64,000 nucleotides of DNA from Yinghuangia elevatio (GCF_040649515.1 NZ_JBEZFP010000017.1:1-64000), one strand, 5' to 3'; counted from the stretch's first letter, positions 1-8,938 are shown. Program-made: numbers and translations. Notes: a model not told the origin generated them from the letters alone.

Positions 1-102
1 TCGGCCTGGGTTTGGCCGGGCAAGGTCCGCAACGCGGCGAGCGTGCGTGCCACGGTTCGCGGGCCCGGCGAGAATTTGAAGACACGACCTAGCGTCAGCC
101 GG

Positions 103-1701
103 TCAGTAGCCGCGCCGCATGTCCGGCCACATGACCGACCACGGTGCGGTGGTCCCGGTGCACAACTGGACCTGCGCGTCCTGCTCCTCGTTGTCGACGT
201 CCTTGCCGTTGTCGACGCGCCCGACCAGCCGGCAGCCGGTGAAGAAGCGGTCCTGGCCCTCGGCGTCGTCGATGCGCACCAGGAGCACCGGCCCGTTCGC
301 CGAGTCCGGCGGCGGCCCCCAGTCGGCGAAGGCCATGTGGCCCGAGTACGGCTCGGGAAGGCCGCGTTCGGGTCCGTAGCGCACCAGCGCGCCCGCCTCC
401 CCGTAGTTCCCGGCGAACACCACCGCACGGGCCTGCTGGTCGGCGGGGACCTGCCGCCAGCCGAGCGCGACCGCGTCGGCCAGTTCCGGCCAGCCGACCT
501 GCTCGCCCTGCTCCTTGTTCATCGCGTTGGGCACGTCGAGCGAGTCGGCGGGCAGCACGGGCAGGGTGACGACCGCGTTGACCACCGCCGACACCGCCAA
601 CCCGGCGATGACCAGCCGGGCCCGGCCGGTACGCCACCCGTCGCGCATCCACCGCACGACGGGCGCACAGCCGGCCGCGGTCATGACCAGCAGCAGCGGC
701 AGCGCGTAGTACGACTTGCCGCCGGTCGCCAGCACTGCGAGGCACACCAGCGGATAAGCGATGGCGACCGCCCGCGCCCAGCGCAGCGCCGGGTCGCGGA
801 ACAGCGCGACCAGTCCGGCGGCCCACACGGGGACCAGGAACGGCGACAGCATGATGATCTGCTGCGGCACGAACATCGCCCGGTTCTCGCCGCCGTCCTC
901 CTCGCGGATGCCCTCCGCGACATCGAGGGTCGGCCAGTCGTGGTCGATCTGCCACAGCACGTTGGGCAGGGCCAGCGCCACCACGATCGCGGCGCCGACG
1001 AGCAGCCACCAACTGCGCAGCACCCGTCGGGGGCCGACCGCGAGCACGGCCACCAGGAGTGCGCCGGCGAGCATCGCCACGAGGTGCTTGTTGAACAGGC
1101 CGATGCCGACGGCGACGCCCATGGCCGGCCACCAGCGTCCGTCGCCGGTGCGCAGCAGCCGCAGTGCGATCCAGGTGATGACCAGCCAGCACAGCAGGTC
1201 GAACGTCGAGGTCGAGACCATGTGCCCGCTCGCGAGCACGTACGCCGACACCGTCGCGCACAGCGCCGCGAGCACCTGGACCCTTGGTGTGCCCCCGAGT
1301 TCGCGTGCGGTGAGGGCGACCACGAACACCGCGGCGACGGCGGCGAGCAGGGCGACCACACGTAACCCGGTGGGGGAGTCGCCGAACAACTCCGTGCTCG
1401 CGCGCGCGAGTAAGGGGGTGAGCGGCGGCTGGTCGACGTAGCCCCAGGCGAGGTGGTCGCCGGCGGCCATGAAGTACAGCTCGTCGCGGTGGAACCCGTA
1501 GCGGCCGGAGAAGGCGGCCTGCACGGCCGCGAAGACGACCGCGACGACGGCGACCGGCTTCACCGCGAACGCCGGGAGGTCCGGGATCCGGGCGGTGGCC
1601 GAGGTGGGGGTGGCGGGGGCAGTTGGGGCGGCGGTGGACGCGGGCGCCTCCGGGCGCGTTTCGGGATCCGGCCCGGTGCGCTTCGTCTGATCGGAACTCA
1701 C
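103..1701 (-). CDS. Family 39 glycosyltransferase (PMT/ArnT-like, membrane)
   Basis: A 532-residue polytopic membrane protein. After a Pro/Thr/Ala-rich cytoplasmic N-terminus it has the hallmark RYGFHRDELYF stretch (acidic pair near residue 73) and YVDQPPLTP, typical of the dolichyl-phosphate-mannose mannosyltransferase / ArnT-like superfamily, followed by about ten hydrophobic segments. Such enzymes take a sugar from a polyprenyl-phosphate donor on the outer face of the membrane; the acceptor here is unknown. I chose the GTG at 1701 because a GGGGGA ribosome binding site lies just upstream; a longer reading frame to 1836 has low-complexity content and no conserved residues. The gene stands alone, and its promoter region lies in the gap shared with the WecG-like gene. 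The family call is firm; substrate and acceptor are not. Confidence 0.88.
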   Translation of the reverse strand: MSSDQTKRTGPDPETRPEAPASTAAPTAPATPTSATARIPDLPAFAVKPVAVVAVVFAAVQAAFSGRYGFHRDELYFMAAGDHLAWGYVDQPPLTPLLARASTELFGDSPTGLRVVALLAAVAAVFVVALTARELGGTPRVQVLAALCATVSAYVLASGHMVSTSTFDLLCWLVITWIALRLLRTGDGRWWPAMGVAVGIGLFNKHLVAMLAGALLVAVLAVGPRRVLRSWWLLVGAAIVVALALPNVLWQIDHDWPTLDVAEGIREEDGGENRAMFVPQQIIMLSPFLVPVWAAGLVALFRDPALRWARAVAIAYPLVCLAVLATGGKSYYALPLLLVMTAAGCAPVVRWMRDGWRTGRARLVIAGLAVSAVVNAVVTLPVLPADSLDVPNAMNKEQGEQVGWPELADAVALGWRQVPADQQARAVVFAGNYGEAGALVRYGPERGLPEPYSGHMAFADWGPPPDSANGPVLLVRIDDAEGQDRFFTGCRLVGRVDNGKDVDNEEQDAQVQLCTGTTAPWSVMWPDMRRGY

Positions 1702-2150
1702 AAGTCCCCCAAGATGGTTGACCACGAGGCGCCGCCGCACCGCGCCGACCTGCGGTCCACCGGGACCTGCCCGTCCCGCCGGAGCCGCCCCCAAGGATGC
1801 CTCGCCCCGTGGCGTTGCGAAACCCCTGGTCTTCAATCATCCGTTTGAATTTTGTTCGACGCCGCGCGGGCGGCGCGGGACGCGTCCGGGCCCCGGTGGA
1901 CCCGTGCCAGGGCGGGTCGTCGCCGACCTGCGGGCGGAGGTCCTCTCCGGGCACAGGGCACAGGGCGTCGGGCACCGGGAGGCCGGTCGCCGGGACCGCG
2001 CGGGGCGGGTGGATCAGTGGCACGCGGGTGGGCGCGGTGCGCCGAACGGGTGGGCGCTTCGTGCGCGGCAGCGCGGAACGCCGTGCGCGCGGCGGGGGAC
2101 CAGTACCTTCCGGAGTGGTTTGTCACATTGTCTTTAGATTGGGGCCTGCC
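1702..2150. other. Intergenic region with no convincing gene
   Basis: About 450 bases separate the family 39 glycosyltransferase start from the small leader frame before the WecG-like gene. Open frames exist on both strands, as expected at this GC content, but none shows a conserved domain or a good start. A more AT-rich patch at 2119-2141 (TTGTCACATTGTCTTTAGATT) includes TAGATT, which could be the -10 element for the rightward gene; no matching -35 is clear. Confidence 0.5.
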
Positions 2151-2240
2151 ATGCCGCACGTCGACACCGTCTTCACCGGTGCCGGTGGCCGCACCGGAGC
2201 GCGCCTGACCCGTGCACTCCTCGCGGGGGTGCGCCGATGA
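2151..2240 (+). CDS. Possible 29-codon upstream frame overlapping the WecG-like gene
   Basis: An ATG at 2151 opens a 29-residue frame (starts MPHVDTVFTGAGG, ends LLAGVRR) whose TGA at 2238-2240 overlaps the ATG of the next gene in an ATGA arrangement. It is preceded by TTGGGG and by a TAGATT that could be a promoter -10. The overlap suggests that, if translated, it couples translation into the WecG-like gene. I recognise no family, and at this GC content short open frames are common, so this is a candidate only. Confidence 0.3.
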   Translation: MPHVDTVFTGAGGRTGARLTRALLAGVRR

Positions 2241-2965
2241 GCGGCATCGCACGCGTCGACGTCCTCGGCGTCGGCATCAGCGTCGTCAACCGGGCCGCCG
2301 CGGTCCACGAGATCACCCGGTGGATCGACACCGGCGAACGCCACTACGTGTGCGTCACGGACGTGCAGGGCGTCATGGCGTCCCGGCGGGACCGCGAACT
2401 CCGGCGCGCGCACAACGAATCCGGGCTCACCGTGCCCGGCGGCACGGCGATGGTCCGGGCCGGGCACCGCGCGGGCGCGCCCGGCATGCGGCAGGTGACC
2501 GGGCCGGACCTGATGCTGGACGTGCTGGCCCGCGCGGTGGAGCGCGGATGGACGTCGTACTTCTACGGCGGCGCGGAAGGCGTGCCCGAGATGTTGGCGA
2601 ACCACCTGGGCCTGCGGTTCCCCGGCCTCAAGGTGGTCGGCGCCTACTCGCCGCCCTCCCGTCCGCTGACGCCGCGCGAGCATGCGGCGATCACCGCCCG
2701 CATCAACGGCAGCGGCGCGGACCTGCTCTGGGTCGGCCTCCCCACACCCGAGCAGGAGCGGTGGATGGCGGAGCACCGCGGCCGGCTCGAAGCCCCCGTC
2801 GTGCTGGGGGTGGGCACGGCGTTCGACAGCCACGCAAGCCGCAGGTCGCAGTCGTGGGCGACGGGACCACGCCGGCTGTGGCAGCGGTACGCGCGCGACA
2901 ACCCGGCGTACCTGACCCGCATCGCGTTGCGGCGACCGCGGCTGCGCATGCCCGCGGACAGGTGA
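2237..2965 (+). CDS. WecG/TagA/CpsF-type glycosyltransferase, probably degenerate
   Basis: A 242-residue member of the WecG/TagA/CpsF family (GT26), which transfers N-acetylmannosamine-type sugars to lipid-linked precursors of wall polymers at the inner membrane face. Family blocks are visible: DVLGVGISVVN at residue 8, VTDVQGVMASRRDREL at 40, QVTGPDLML near 88, FYGGAEGVPEML near 110, WVGLPTPEQERWM near 167 and VLGVGTAFD. Two things are odd. The usual PDG motif, whose Asp is the proposed catalytic base in TagA, reads VPGGTAM (Gly68). The C-terminal segment between AFDxHA and PRRLW is about 14 residues shorter than in the family members I remember. GGGGGT precedes the ATG at 2237. It may be inactive or act on a different substrate. 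Confidence 0.82.
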   Translation: MSGIARVDVLGVGISVVNRAAAVHEITRWIDTGERHYVCVTDVQGVMASRRDRELRRAHNESGLTVPGGTAMVRAGHRAGAPGMRQVTGPDLMLDVLARAVERGWTSYFYGGAEGVPEMLANHLGLRFPGLKVVGAYSPPSRPLTPREHAAITARINGSGADLLWVGLPTPEQERWMAEHRGRLEAPVVLGVGTAFDSHASRRSQSWATGPRRLWQRYARDNPAYLTRIALRRPRLRMPADR

Positions 2966-3087
2966 GGGCGAGGCGCGTCGGCGACGTGCGGCAGACGACC
3001 GCGCTCCGCCGAAGCGCGCGGGCGGGCGATGTCGGAGGCTTTGCATAGGGTGGCCGGAACCCCCGAACCGCCGCAAGGAGATCGCGT

Positions 3088-5373
3088 ATGCCCGCCTCGT
3101 CCTCCGACCGCCGAACCGCCGCAGCGGACCAACACGACGTGATCCAGGTGCGCGGCGCCCGCGAGAACAACCTGCGGGATGTGTCGCTGGACCTGCCCAA
3201 GCGGCGTCTGAGCGTGTTCACCGGGGTGTCCGGATCGGGCAAGTCCTCCCTGGTGTTCGGCACCATCGCCGCCGAGTCGCAGCGGTTGATCAACGAGACC
3301 TACACCGCGTTCATCCAGTCGTTCATGCCGAACCTCGGGCGCCCCGACGTCGACGGGCTGCACAACCTGAGTGCGGCGATCGTCGTCGACCAGGAGCGCA
3401 TGGGCGTCAACTCGCGGTCCACCGTCGGCACCGCGACCGACGCGTACACGATGCTGCGCATCATCTTCAGCCGGCTCGGGCAGCCGCACGTCGGCACCTC
3501 GACCGCGTTCAGCTTCAACAGCCCCGAGGGCATGTGCCCGCGCTGCGAAGGCATCGGGCAGACCTCCGACATCGACATCGACCAACTCGTGGACCGCACC
3601 AAGTCGCTGAACGAGGGGGCCATCACCGTCCCCGGCTTCAACGTCGACGGGTGGTACGGCCAGACGATGGCGAACTCCGGCTTCTACAGCCCGGACAAGA
3701 AGCTCGCCGACTTCACCGAGCAGGAGTGGGAGGACCTTCTCCACAAGCCCGCCTGCAAGGTCAAGATCGGCTCCAACAACATCAGTTACGAGGGCCTGGT
3801 CGTCAAGGTCCGCCGCATCTACCTCGCCAAGGACCGCGAGGCGATGCAGTCGCACATCCGCGCGTTCGTCGACCGCGCGGTCGTCTTCGCCGACTGCGCG
3901 GACTGCGGGGGCACGCGCCTGAGCGCGGCGGCGCTGTCGTCCCGCATCAACGGGCGCAACATCGCCGAGTGCTCGGCGATGCAGATCAGCGACCTCGCCG
4001 AGTTCGTACGCGGCGTGGACGACCCGTCGGTGGCGCCGATGCTGGCGAGCCTGCGCGCGCTCCTGGAGTCGCTGGTCGAGATCGGCCTCGGGTACCTCAG
4101 CCTCGACCGCACCTCGTCGACGCTGTCCGGCGGCGAGGCGCAGCGCGTCAAGATGGTGCGGCACCTCGGGTCGAGCCTGACCGACGTGACGTACGTCTTC
4201 GACGAGCCGACCGTCGGCCTGCACCCGCACGACATCCAGCGCATGAACGACCTGCTGCTCCTGCTGCGCGACAAGGGCAACACCGTGCTCGTCGTCGAGC
4301 ACAAGCCCGAGGTCATCGCGATCGCCGACCACGTGGTCGACCTCGGGCCCGGCGCCGGGACCTCGGGCGGCGAAATCTGCTACACCGGGGACGTGGCGGG
4401 CCTGCGGGCGTCCGGCACGCTCACCGGCCGCCACCTGGGGCACCGCGTGCGGCTGCGCGACAGAGCGCGCAGGCCGACCGGGCACATCGCCATCGAGGGC
4501 GCGGACCAGCACAACCTGAAGGACGTGAGCGTCGACATCCCGCTCGGCGTGCTGACCGTCGTCACGGGCGTCGCCGGATCCGGCAAGAGCTCGCTGATCC
4601 ACGGCAACCTGTCCGGCCGGGACGGCGTCGTGGTCGCCGACCAGTCGGCGATCCGCGGATCGCGGCGCTCGAACCCGGCGACGTACACGGGGCTGCTCAA
4701 CCCGATCCGCACCGCGTTCGCCAAGGAGAACGGGGTCAAGGCCGCGCTGTTCAGCGCCAACTCGGAGGGCGCCTGCCCGACCTGCAACGGCATCGGACTG
4801 GTCTACACCGACCTGGCGATGATGGCCGGGGTCGCGTCGGTGTGCGAGGCGTGCGAGGGAAAGCGGTTCACGCCCGAGGTGCTGACGTACCGGCTGCGCG
4901 GCAAGAACATCAGCGAGGTCCTGGACATGCCGATCGAGGAGGCGTACGCGTTCTTCCCGTCCGGGCAGGCGCACACCATCCTCGGCCGGCTGAACGACGT
5001 GGGGCTCGGCTACCTGCGGCTCGGGCAGCCGCTCAACACGCTGTCCGGCGGCGAGCGGCAGCGCATCAAGCTGGCGATCCACATGGCCGAGAAGTCGTCG
5101 ACGTACGTCCTGGACGAGCCCACGACCGGCCTGCACATGGCCGACGTCGACAACCTCCTCGCGCTGCTGGACCGCCTCGTGGACGAGGGCAACACGGTCG
5201 TCGTCATCGAGCACCACCAGGCCGTGATGGCGCACGCGGACTGGCTGATCGACCTGGGCCCCGGCGGCGGGCACGACGGCGGCGAGGTGGTCTTCACCGG
5301 GACGCCCGCCGACCTGGTCGCGAGCGCGGACACCCTCACCGCCCGCCACCTGCGCGACTACGTCAAGTCCTAG
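3088..5373 (+). CDS. Short UvrA paralogue (DrrC-like, no UvrB-binding domain)
   Basis: A 761-residue double ABC ATPase of the UvrA family. The first half has Walker A GVSGSGKSS (residues 46-54), LSGGEAQRVKM near 346 and Walker B YVFDEPTVGLHP near 370; the second has GVAGSGKSS near 493, LSGGERQRIKL near 651 and YVLDEPTTGLH near 673. Cys pairs CPRCEGIG, CADCGG, CPTCNGIG and CEACEG are consistent with zinc binding. True UvrA has about 940 residues; here the stretch after SRLGQPHV runs straight into FSFNSPEGMCPRC, so the UvrB-binding and signature insertion region is missing. Related short UvrA proteins such as DrrC protect producers from DNA-binding drugs. AAGGAG precedes the ATG. It is convergent with the next gene and shares a terminator with it. 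No antibiotic biosynthesis genes are in view. Confidence 0.9.
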   Translation: MPASSSDRRTAAADQHDVIQVRGARENNLRDVSLDLPKRRLSVFTGVSGSGKSSLVFGTIAAESQRLINETYTAFIQSFMPNLGRPDVDGLHNLSAAIVVDQERMGVNSRSTVGTATDAYTMLRIIFSRLGQPHVGTSTAFSFNSPEGMCPRCEGIGQTSDIDIDQLVDRTKSLNEGAITVPGFNVDGWYGQTMANSGFYSPDKKLADFTEQEWEDLLHKPACKVKIGSNNISYEGLVVKVRRIYLAKDREAMQSHIRAFVDRAVVFADCADCGGTRLSAAALSSRINGRNIAECSAMQISDLAEFVRGVDDPSVAPMLASLRALLESLVEIGLGYLSLDRTSSTLSGGEAQRVKMVRHLGSSLTDVTYVFDEPTVGLHPHDIQRMNDLLLLLRDKGNTVLVVEHKPEVIAIADHVVDLGPGAGTSGGEICYTGDVAGLRASGTLTGRHLGHRVRLRDRARRPTGHIAIEGADQHNLKDVSVDIPLGVLTVVTGVAGSGKSSLIHGNLSGRDGVVVADQSAIRGSRRSNPATYTGLLNPIRTAFAKENGVKAALFSANSEGACPTCNGIGLVYTDLAMMAGVASVCEACEGKRFTPEVLTYRLRGKNISEVLDMPIEEAYAFFPSGQAHTILGRLNDVGLGYLRLGQPLNTLSGGERQRIKLAIHMAEKSSTYVLDEPTTGLHMADVDNLLALLDRLVDEGNTVVVIEHHQAVMAHADWLIDLGPGGGHDGGEVVFTGTPADLVASADTLTARHLRDYVKS

Positions 5374-5384
5374 GCCGCCACGGC

Positions 5385-5423
5385 AAAGTCGCGCCGGGCG
5401 CGGGAGCTGCCCGGCGCGACTTT
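5385..5423. terminator. Bidirectional terminator hairpin
   Basis: A perfect 15-bp inverted repeat (AAAGTCGCGCCGGGC at 5385-5399 and its complement at 5409-5423) with a 9-base loop sits between the convergent UvrA-like and GAF regulator genes. The stem ends in AAA/TTT, so it can end transcription from both sides. Confidence 0.85.
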
Positions 5424-5435
5424 CCGGGCACCGTA

Positions 5436-6785
5436 CTAGCGGTTGTGCGGGAGGGCCGCCCAGCGGATGGCGCTGTCGGGGTCGGCCGCGTCGGCGACGC
5501 GGTGCCGCAGGCGGTCGTGCAGCCGGTCGCGGAGCGCCGCGACGCCGGGGGCCCGGGAGCCGGGGAGCAGCGGCCCGGGGTAGCGGTCGAGCAGTTCGGG
5601 AACCGGCGCCGCGGCGACGTCGCGGTCGAGGGCGAGGAAGTCGGCCTCGAACTCGCCGGTGACGCGATAGGGGTCGGAGGCCAGTCGGTGGCCGAGGACG
5701 GCGCGCAGCCGGGCCAGTTCGGCGCGTACGGTGATGGCCCGCCCCTCGGGGCCGTACACCTCGGTGGCCAGGGCCTTCGCGGTCATGCCGCCCGGGTCGG
5801 CGAGCAGCAGCGCCATGATCTCGCTGTGCCGGCGCGCCAGTTCGTGGGTGGTTCCGGCTATCTCCAGGCTCGCCCGGGCGCGGCCCAGACCGTGGAAGCG
5901 CAGTGTCGGCGTGACGACCGGGCCGGTCGCGGCGTCGCCCGCGGTCACCAGGAACAGCCCGCCCGCGGCGAGGCGTTCCAGCAGCACGACCTGGCCGCCC
6001 GGGAGTACCGCGGGGCCTTCGCGCGGCGGACCGGGGAGCCGGGCCGGCAGCCAACCCGGCGGGTCGGAGTGCACGATGGCGCCGTCCGGCGCGGCTATCG
6101 CGCTGCGGGTGCCGAGGCGCCGGGTGAGGCGTTCGACGTAGCGGTTGCGCACCCGGGCGGTCTCGCGCAGGCGTACCGCCTCCAGTTCGGACAGCGCGAG
6201 CCGGCGCGCGGTGTCCAGCAGCGGCACCGCGAGCGGCTGCCAGTCGCGTTCCGCACACGTGAAGTCCAGGACGCCCAGCAATTCGCCGGTCGCGGGGTCG
6301 TGGATCGGGGTGGCGGTGCAGGTGAAGGCGGTTGCCGCGGAAAGGAAGTGCTCGGCGCCGAAGACCTGGAAGGGCCGGCCGGTCGCCAGCGCCGTGCCCA
6401 CGCCGCTGGTCCCCGCGAACTCCTCGCTCCACAGCGCGCCCGGCAGCAGGTGCGCCCGCTCGGCGACGCGCAGGGTGGCGTGGTCGCCTTCGACCCACAG
6501 CAAGTGGCCGTCGGCGTCGCTGAGGAACAGCAGTTGCCCCGGGCCGGCGGTGGCCGCGGCCAGCGAACGCCGCAGCACCGGCCACACCTTGGCCAGCGGG
6601 TGCGCGTCGCGGCGCCGCGCGAGCGCGTGCTCGTCCAACGGCACGGGAGGCAGATACGCGTCCGGGGGAAGGTTGTTGCGTCGTGCCCGTGACCAGGAAG
6701 CCCGGATCGACGGGCGGACGTCGGAGGACGGCCCGCCGCCCCCCAAGGCGCGGTCCCGCGCCCGCGCGCCCCGTCGGTCCGACAT
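5436..6785 (-). CDS. GAF-sensor transcriptional regulator with C-terminal winged helix
   Basis: A 449-residue regulator. Residues about 30-200 (SIRASWSRARRNNLPPD, ADGHLLWVEGD, GTSGVGTALATG, FTCTATPIHDP, GVLDFTCAERDW) match the N-terminal GAF sensor of AcoR-type activators. The AAA+ sigma-54 domain of AcoR is absent; residues 312-380 (THELARRHSEIMALLLADP, LATEVYGPEG, RAELARLRAVLG) instead form a winged-helix-like DNA-binding unit. In actinobacteria such proteins often sit by aldehyde dehydrogenase genes, but here the divergent neighbour is an alpha/beta hydrolase, a plausible target. I chose the ATG at 6785, preceded by GGGCGG; a TTG at 6812 would add nine residues. The ligand is unknown. Confidence 0.8.
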   Translation of the reverse strand: MSDRRGARARDRALGGGGPSSDVRPSIRASWSRARRNNLPPDAYLPPVPLDEHALARRRDAHPLAKVWPVLRRSLAAATAGPGQLLFLSDADGHLLWVEGDHATLRVAERAHLLPGALWSEEFAGTSGVGTALATGRPFQVFGAEHFLSAATAFTCTATPIHDPATGELLGVLDFTCAERDWQPLAVPLLDTARRLALSELEAVRLRETARVRNRYVERLTRRLGTRSAIAAPDGAIVHSDPPGWLPARLPGPPREGPAVLPGGQVVLLERLAAGGLFLVTAGDAATGPVVTPTLRFHGLGRARASLEIAGTTHELARRHSEIMALLLADPGGMTAKALATEVYGPEGRAITVRAELARLRAVLGHRLASDPYRVTGEFEADFLALDRDVAAAPVPELLDRYPGPLLPGSRAPGVAALRDRLHDRLRHRVADAADPDSAIRWAALPHNR

Positions 6786-6925
6786 ACCGCCCACGCTACA
6801 ACCCTGACGCAACCCCTTGCGTGCGCGTGCTCACAGCGTGGCGCGTCGGCCACAATCGGGAACCGAGTCGCCGAGCGTTTCGTCGAACTGGTCAGCGCCC
6901 GCTGTAGCGGAGGATGGGGTCCCCA

Positions 6926-7735
6926 GTGCCATACGTGGAGTTGTCCGACGGTCTGCCGCTGTCTTACGAGGACCACGGAACGGGCCGTCCCGTCGTCCTG
7001 CTGCACGGTTGGACGATGAACAGCGGTTTCTGGGCCGGCAACGTGCCCGCGCTGTCGGCGGACCACCGCGTCATAGCCCCGGACTTCCGCGGCCACGGCA
7101 AATCGGGCAAGACGCCTGAAGGCCATTCGATACCCCAATACGCCCGCGACGTCCGCGAGTTGCTCAAGGCGCTGGACGCCGAGGACGCCACGCTCGTCGG
7201 TTGGTCGATGGGCACCGCCGTGATCCTGTCGTACGTCCGGCAGTTCGGCTGCGACGGCCTGCGCAGCGCGGTCTTCGTCGACCAGTCGCCGCGCTTTCTG
7301 GACGGCCCCGACTGGGACTTCGCGCTCATGGGCGGCTACTCGGCGACCGATCTCGCGGTCTTCGCGCAGACCGTGCGGCACGCCCGGCCGCTGGCGATAA
7401 AGCCGTTCATCGAGGCCTGCTTCGCCAAGCTGCCGCCCGCGGAGAACGTCGACGCCGCCTATGCGGAGACGACGCAAACCCCCACGGAAGCCGCATTGGA
7501 CGTGTGGATGGACATGGCGCACGCGGACTTCCGCGGGGTTTTGCCGGAAGTCCGCGTGCCGACCTTGTTGATCTACGGAGAACAGAGCAAGATTTTCCCC
7601 GGCGACCTCGCGGGCCACCTGGCCGACGCACTTCCGGACGCACAGGTGGAGCGCTTCGCCGAGAGCGGACATGTGCCATTCGTCGAGGAGCAGGGCCGCT
7701 TCGACACCGTCGTGACGGACTTCCTCCGCCGCTGA
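6926..7735 (+). CDS. Alpha/beta hydrolase
   Basis: A 269-residue single-domain alpha/beta hydrolase. It has the oxyanion motif VVLLHGWTMN (residue 23), PDFRGHGKS at 52, the nucleophile elbow GWSMG (Ser94) and a late SGHVPF that supplies the catalytic His near 246. The usual acid site after strand 7 reads YGEQSKIF with no Asp, so the acid is unassigned; nearby acidic residues could serve. I favour the GTG at 6926, placed 12 bases after GGAGG at 6909-6913 and giving the usual MPYVELSDG-type start; an in-frame ATG at 6914 abuts GGAGG and is the alternative. It is divergent from the GAF regulator. The substrate cannot be told: esterase, lactonase and cofactor-free peroxidase activities all occur in this group. 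Confidence 0.85.
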   Translation: MPYVELSDGLPLSYEDHGTGRPVVLLHGWTMNSGFWAGNVPALSADHRVIAPDFRGHGKSGKTPEGHSIPQYARDVRELLKALDAEDATLVGWSMGTAVILSYVRQFGCDGLRSAVFVDQSPRFLDGPDWDFALMGGYSATDLAVFAQTVRHARPLAIKPFIEACFAKLPPAENVDAAYAETTQTPTEAALDVWMDMAHADFRGVLPEVRVPTLLIYGEQSKIFPGDLAGHLADALPDAQVERFAESGHVPFVEEQGRFDTVVTDFLRR

Positions 7736-7828
7736 CTCCCCCGTGACGGGTGGAGGAGGCAGCGGGGCCGCCCGGCGGGATCCACCCCCGGCCCGCCGGG
7801 TGCCCCGCGACCAGACCGGAGAACACGA

Positions 7829-8761
7829 GTGATGCCGATGCCGGAGGACGAGCGCGGGTCCCGCGCGCGCTCCGCATGCCGGGCGCCGGACGCGATGGGG
7901 GCGCAGCGACTGCCCCCGCCGCGCGGCCAGGCCGTGCCGCCGCAGGCGGCGCACCCGCCCGAGCCGCTTCCGGTGCGTGTCCCGCTGTTCCGTACCGACC
8001 GGCCGCACCCGGCCCGCATGTACGACTACTACCTCGGCGGCAAGGACAACTTCGCGATCGACCGCGAGGCCGCCGAGACCGCCCTCGCGGCGGCCCCGGA
8101 GATCCGCGAGATGGCCCGGCACAACCGGGGCTTCCTGCGCCGCGCCGTCGCCTTCGCGGCACGCACCGGGGTCGGGCAGTTCCTCGACATCGGGGCGGGC
8201 CTCCCCACCGCGGGTGACACGTACGACTACGCCCGCACCGGGTCCCGCGACGTGCGCGTGGTGTATGTCGACAACGACCCCATGGTCCTCGCGCACGCCC
8301 GCGCCCTGCTGGCCCGTCCCGGCGGCGCGGCGAGCGTGGTGGGCGGCGACCTGCGCGAACCCGAGGCGCTGCTCGGCAGCCCGGAACTGGGCGAGGTGCT
8401 GGACCTCGCGCGGCCGGTGGCGGTGGTCCTGACCGCCGTCGTGCACTACCTCTCCGAGGAGGACGACCCCGGGCGGATCCTGGCGACCCTCATGGGCGCG
8501 CTCGCCCCGGGCAGTCTCATGATCCTTTCGCACACCACCGGCGACGTGAACAGCGACTCCGCGCACGCGGCCGCGGACGCCTACCAGAGCGCGTCGACGT
8601 CGATGACGCTGCGCTCGCACAAGGAGGTCGCCGAGCTGTTCGACGGCCTGGAGATCGTGGAGCCCGGCATCGTGCAGGTGCCGTACTGGCGTCCCGACCG
8701 CCACCCGCGCGGCGGCAGCGACCGCATGTGGATGTACGCGGGAGTGGGCCGCAAGCCGTAG
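7829..8761 (+). CDS. SAM-dependent methyltransferase, DUF574 / Methyltransf_19 type
   Basis: A 310-residue protein of a family that is very abundant in Streptomyces. It has the family signature RPHPARMYDYYLGGKDNF (from residue 58), the SAM-binding loop FLDIGAGLPT (118-127), a VVYVDNDPMVLAHAR acidic strand, and TAVVHYLSEED. The first 50 residues are Pro/Arg/Ala-rich and not conserved. CGGAGAA lies 7 bases before the GTG at 7829, and an ATG follows immediately at 7832. The substrate is unknown for nearly all family members. The following two genes encode SpoIIE-type phosphatases on the same strand after a 177-base gap. I see no reason to place it in their operon. Confidence 0.9.
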   Translation: MMPMPEDERGSRARSACRAPDAMGAQRLPPPRGQAVPPQAAHPPEPLPVRVPLFRTDRPHPARMYDYYLGGKDNFAIDREAAETALAAAPEIREMARHNRGFLRRAVAFAARTGVGQFLDIGAGLPTAGDTYDYARTGSRDVRVVYVDNDPMVLAHARALLARPGGAASVVGGDLREPEALLGSPELGEVLDLARPVAVVLTAVVHYLSEEDDPGRILATLMGALAPGSLMILSHTTGDVNSDSAHAAADAYQSASTSMTLRSHKEVAELFDGLEIVEPGIVQVPYWRPDRHPRGGSDRMWMYAGVGRKP

Positions 8762-8780
8762 CGGTTCCGCAGCCCTTCCC

Positions 8781-8801
8781 GCGGCCGTTTCGCGCGGCCG
8801 C
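8781..8801. terminator. Possible terminator hairpin
   Basis: GCGGCCG at 8781-8787 and its complement at 8795-8801 form a 7-bp GC stem with a 7-base loop shortly after the methyltransferase stop. No T-run follows. It is a weak candidate, because GC-rich palindromes are common here. Confidence 0.35.
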
Positions 8802-8938
8802 GCGCGGCCGTTCCGGGGTCCCTCCGATGTGCGGCTCCGCTTGACACGGGACCGGGGGAGGCGTACCCCGAGAACTATGTGCGAGCGATCGGCGCGGCAC
8901 GCGCCGCGCCGCGCGAGCCGGCACGCAGGTACGGCACG

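Noticed and set aside
1..102. End of a possible gene at the left edge
   Set aside because: The first 102 bases are open in one frame but show no motif or family signal; too short to judge.
43..1365. Plus-strand frame opposite the family 39 glycosyltransferase
   Set aside because: It is rich in Arg, His and Gln with no domain, while the minus strand has a complete membrane protein with a good ribosome binding site.
2644..6585. Very long open frame on the minus strand opposite the UvrA-like gene
   Set aside because: It is antisense to a gene with clear domains, has Arg/Gly/Val-rich composition and no conserved motif. Such frames are normal at this GC content.
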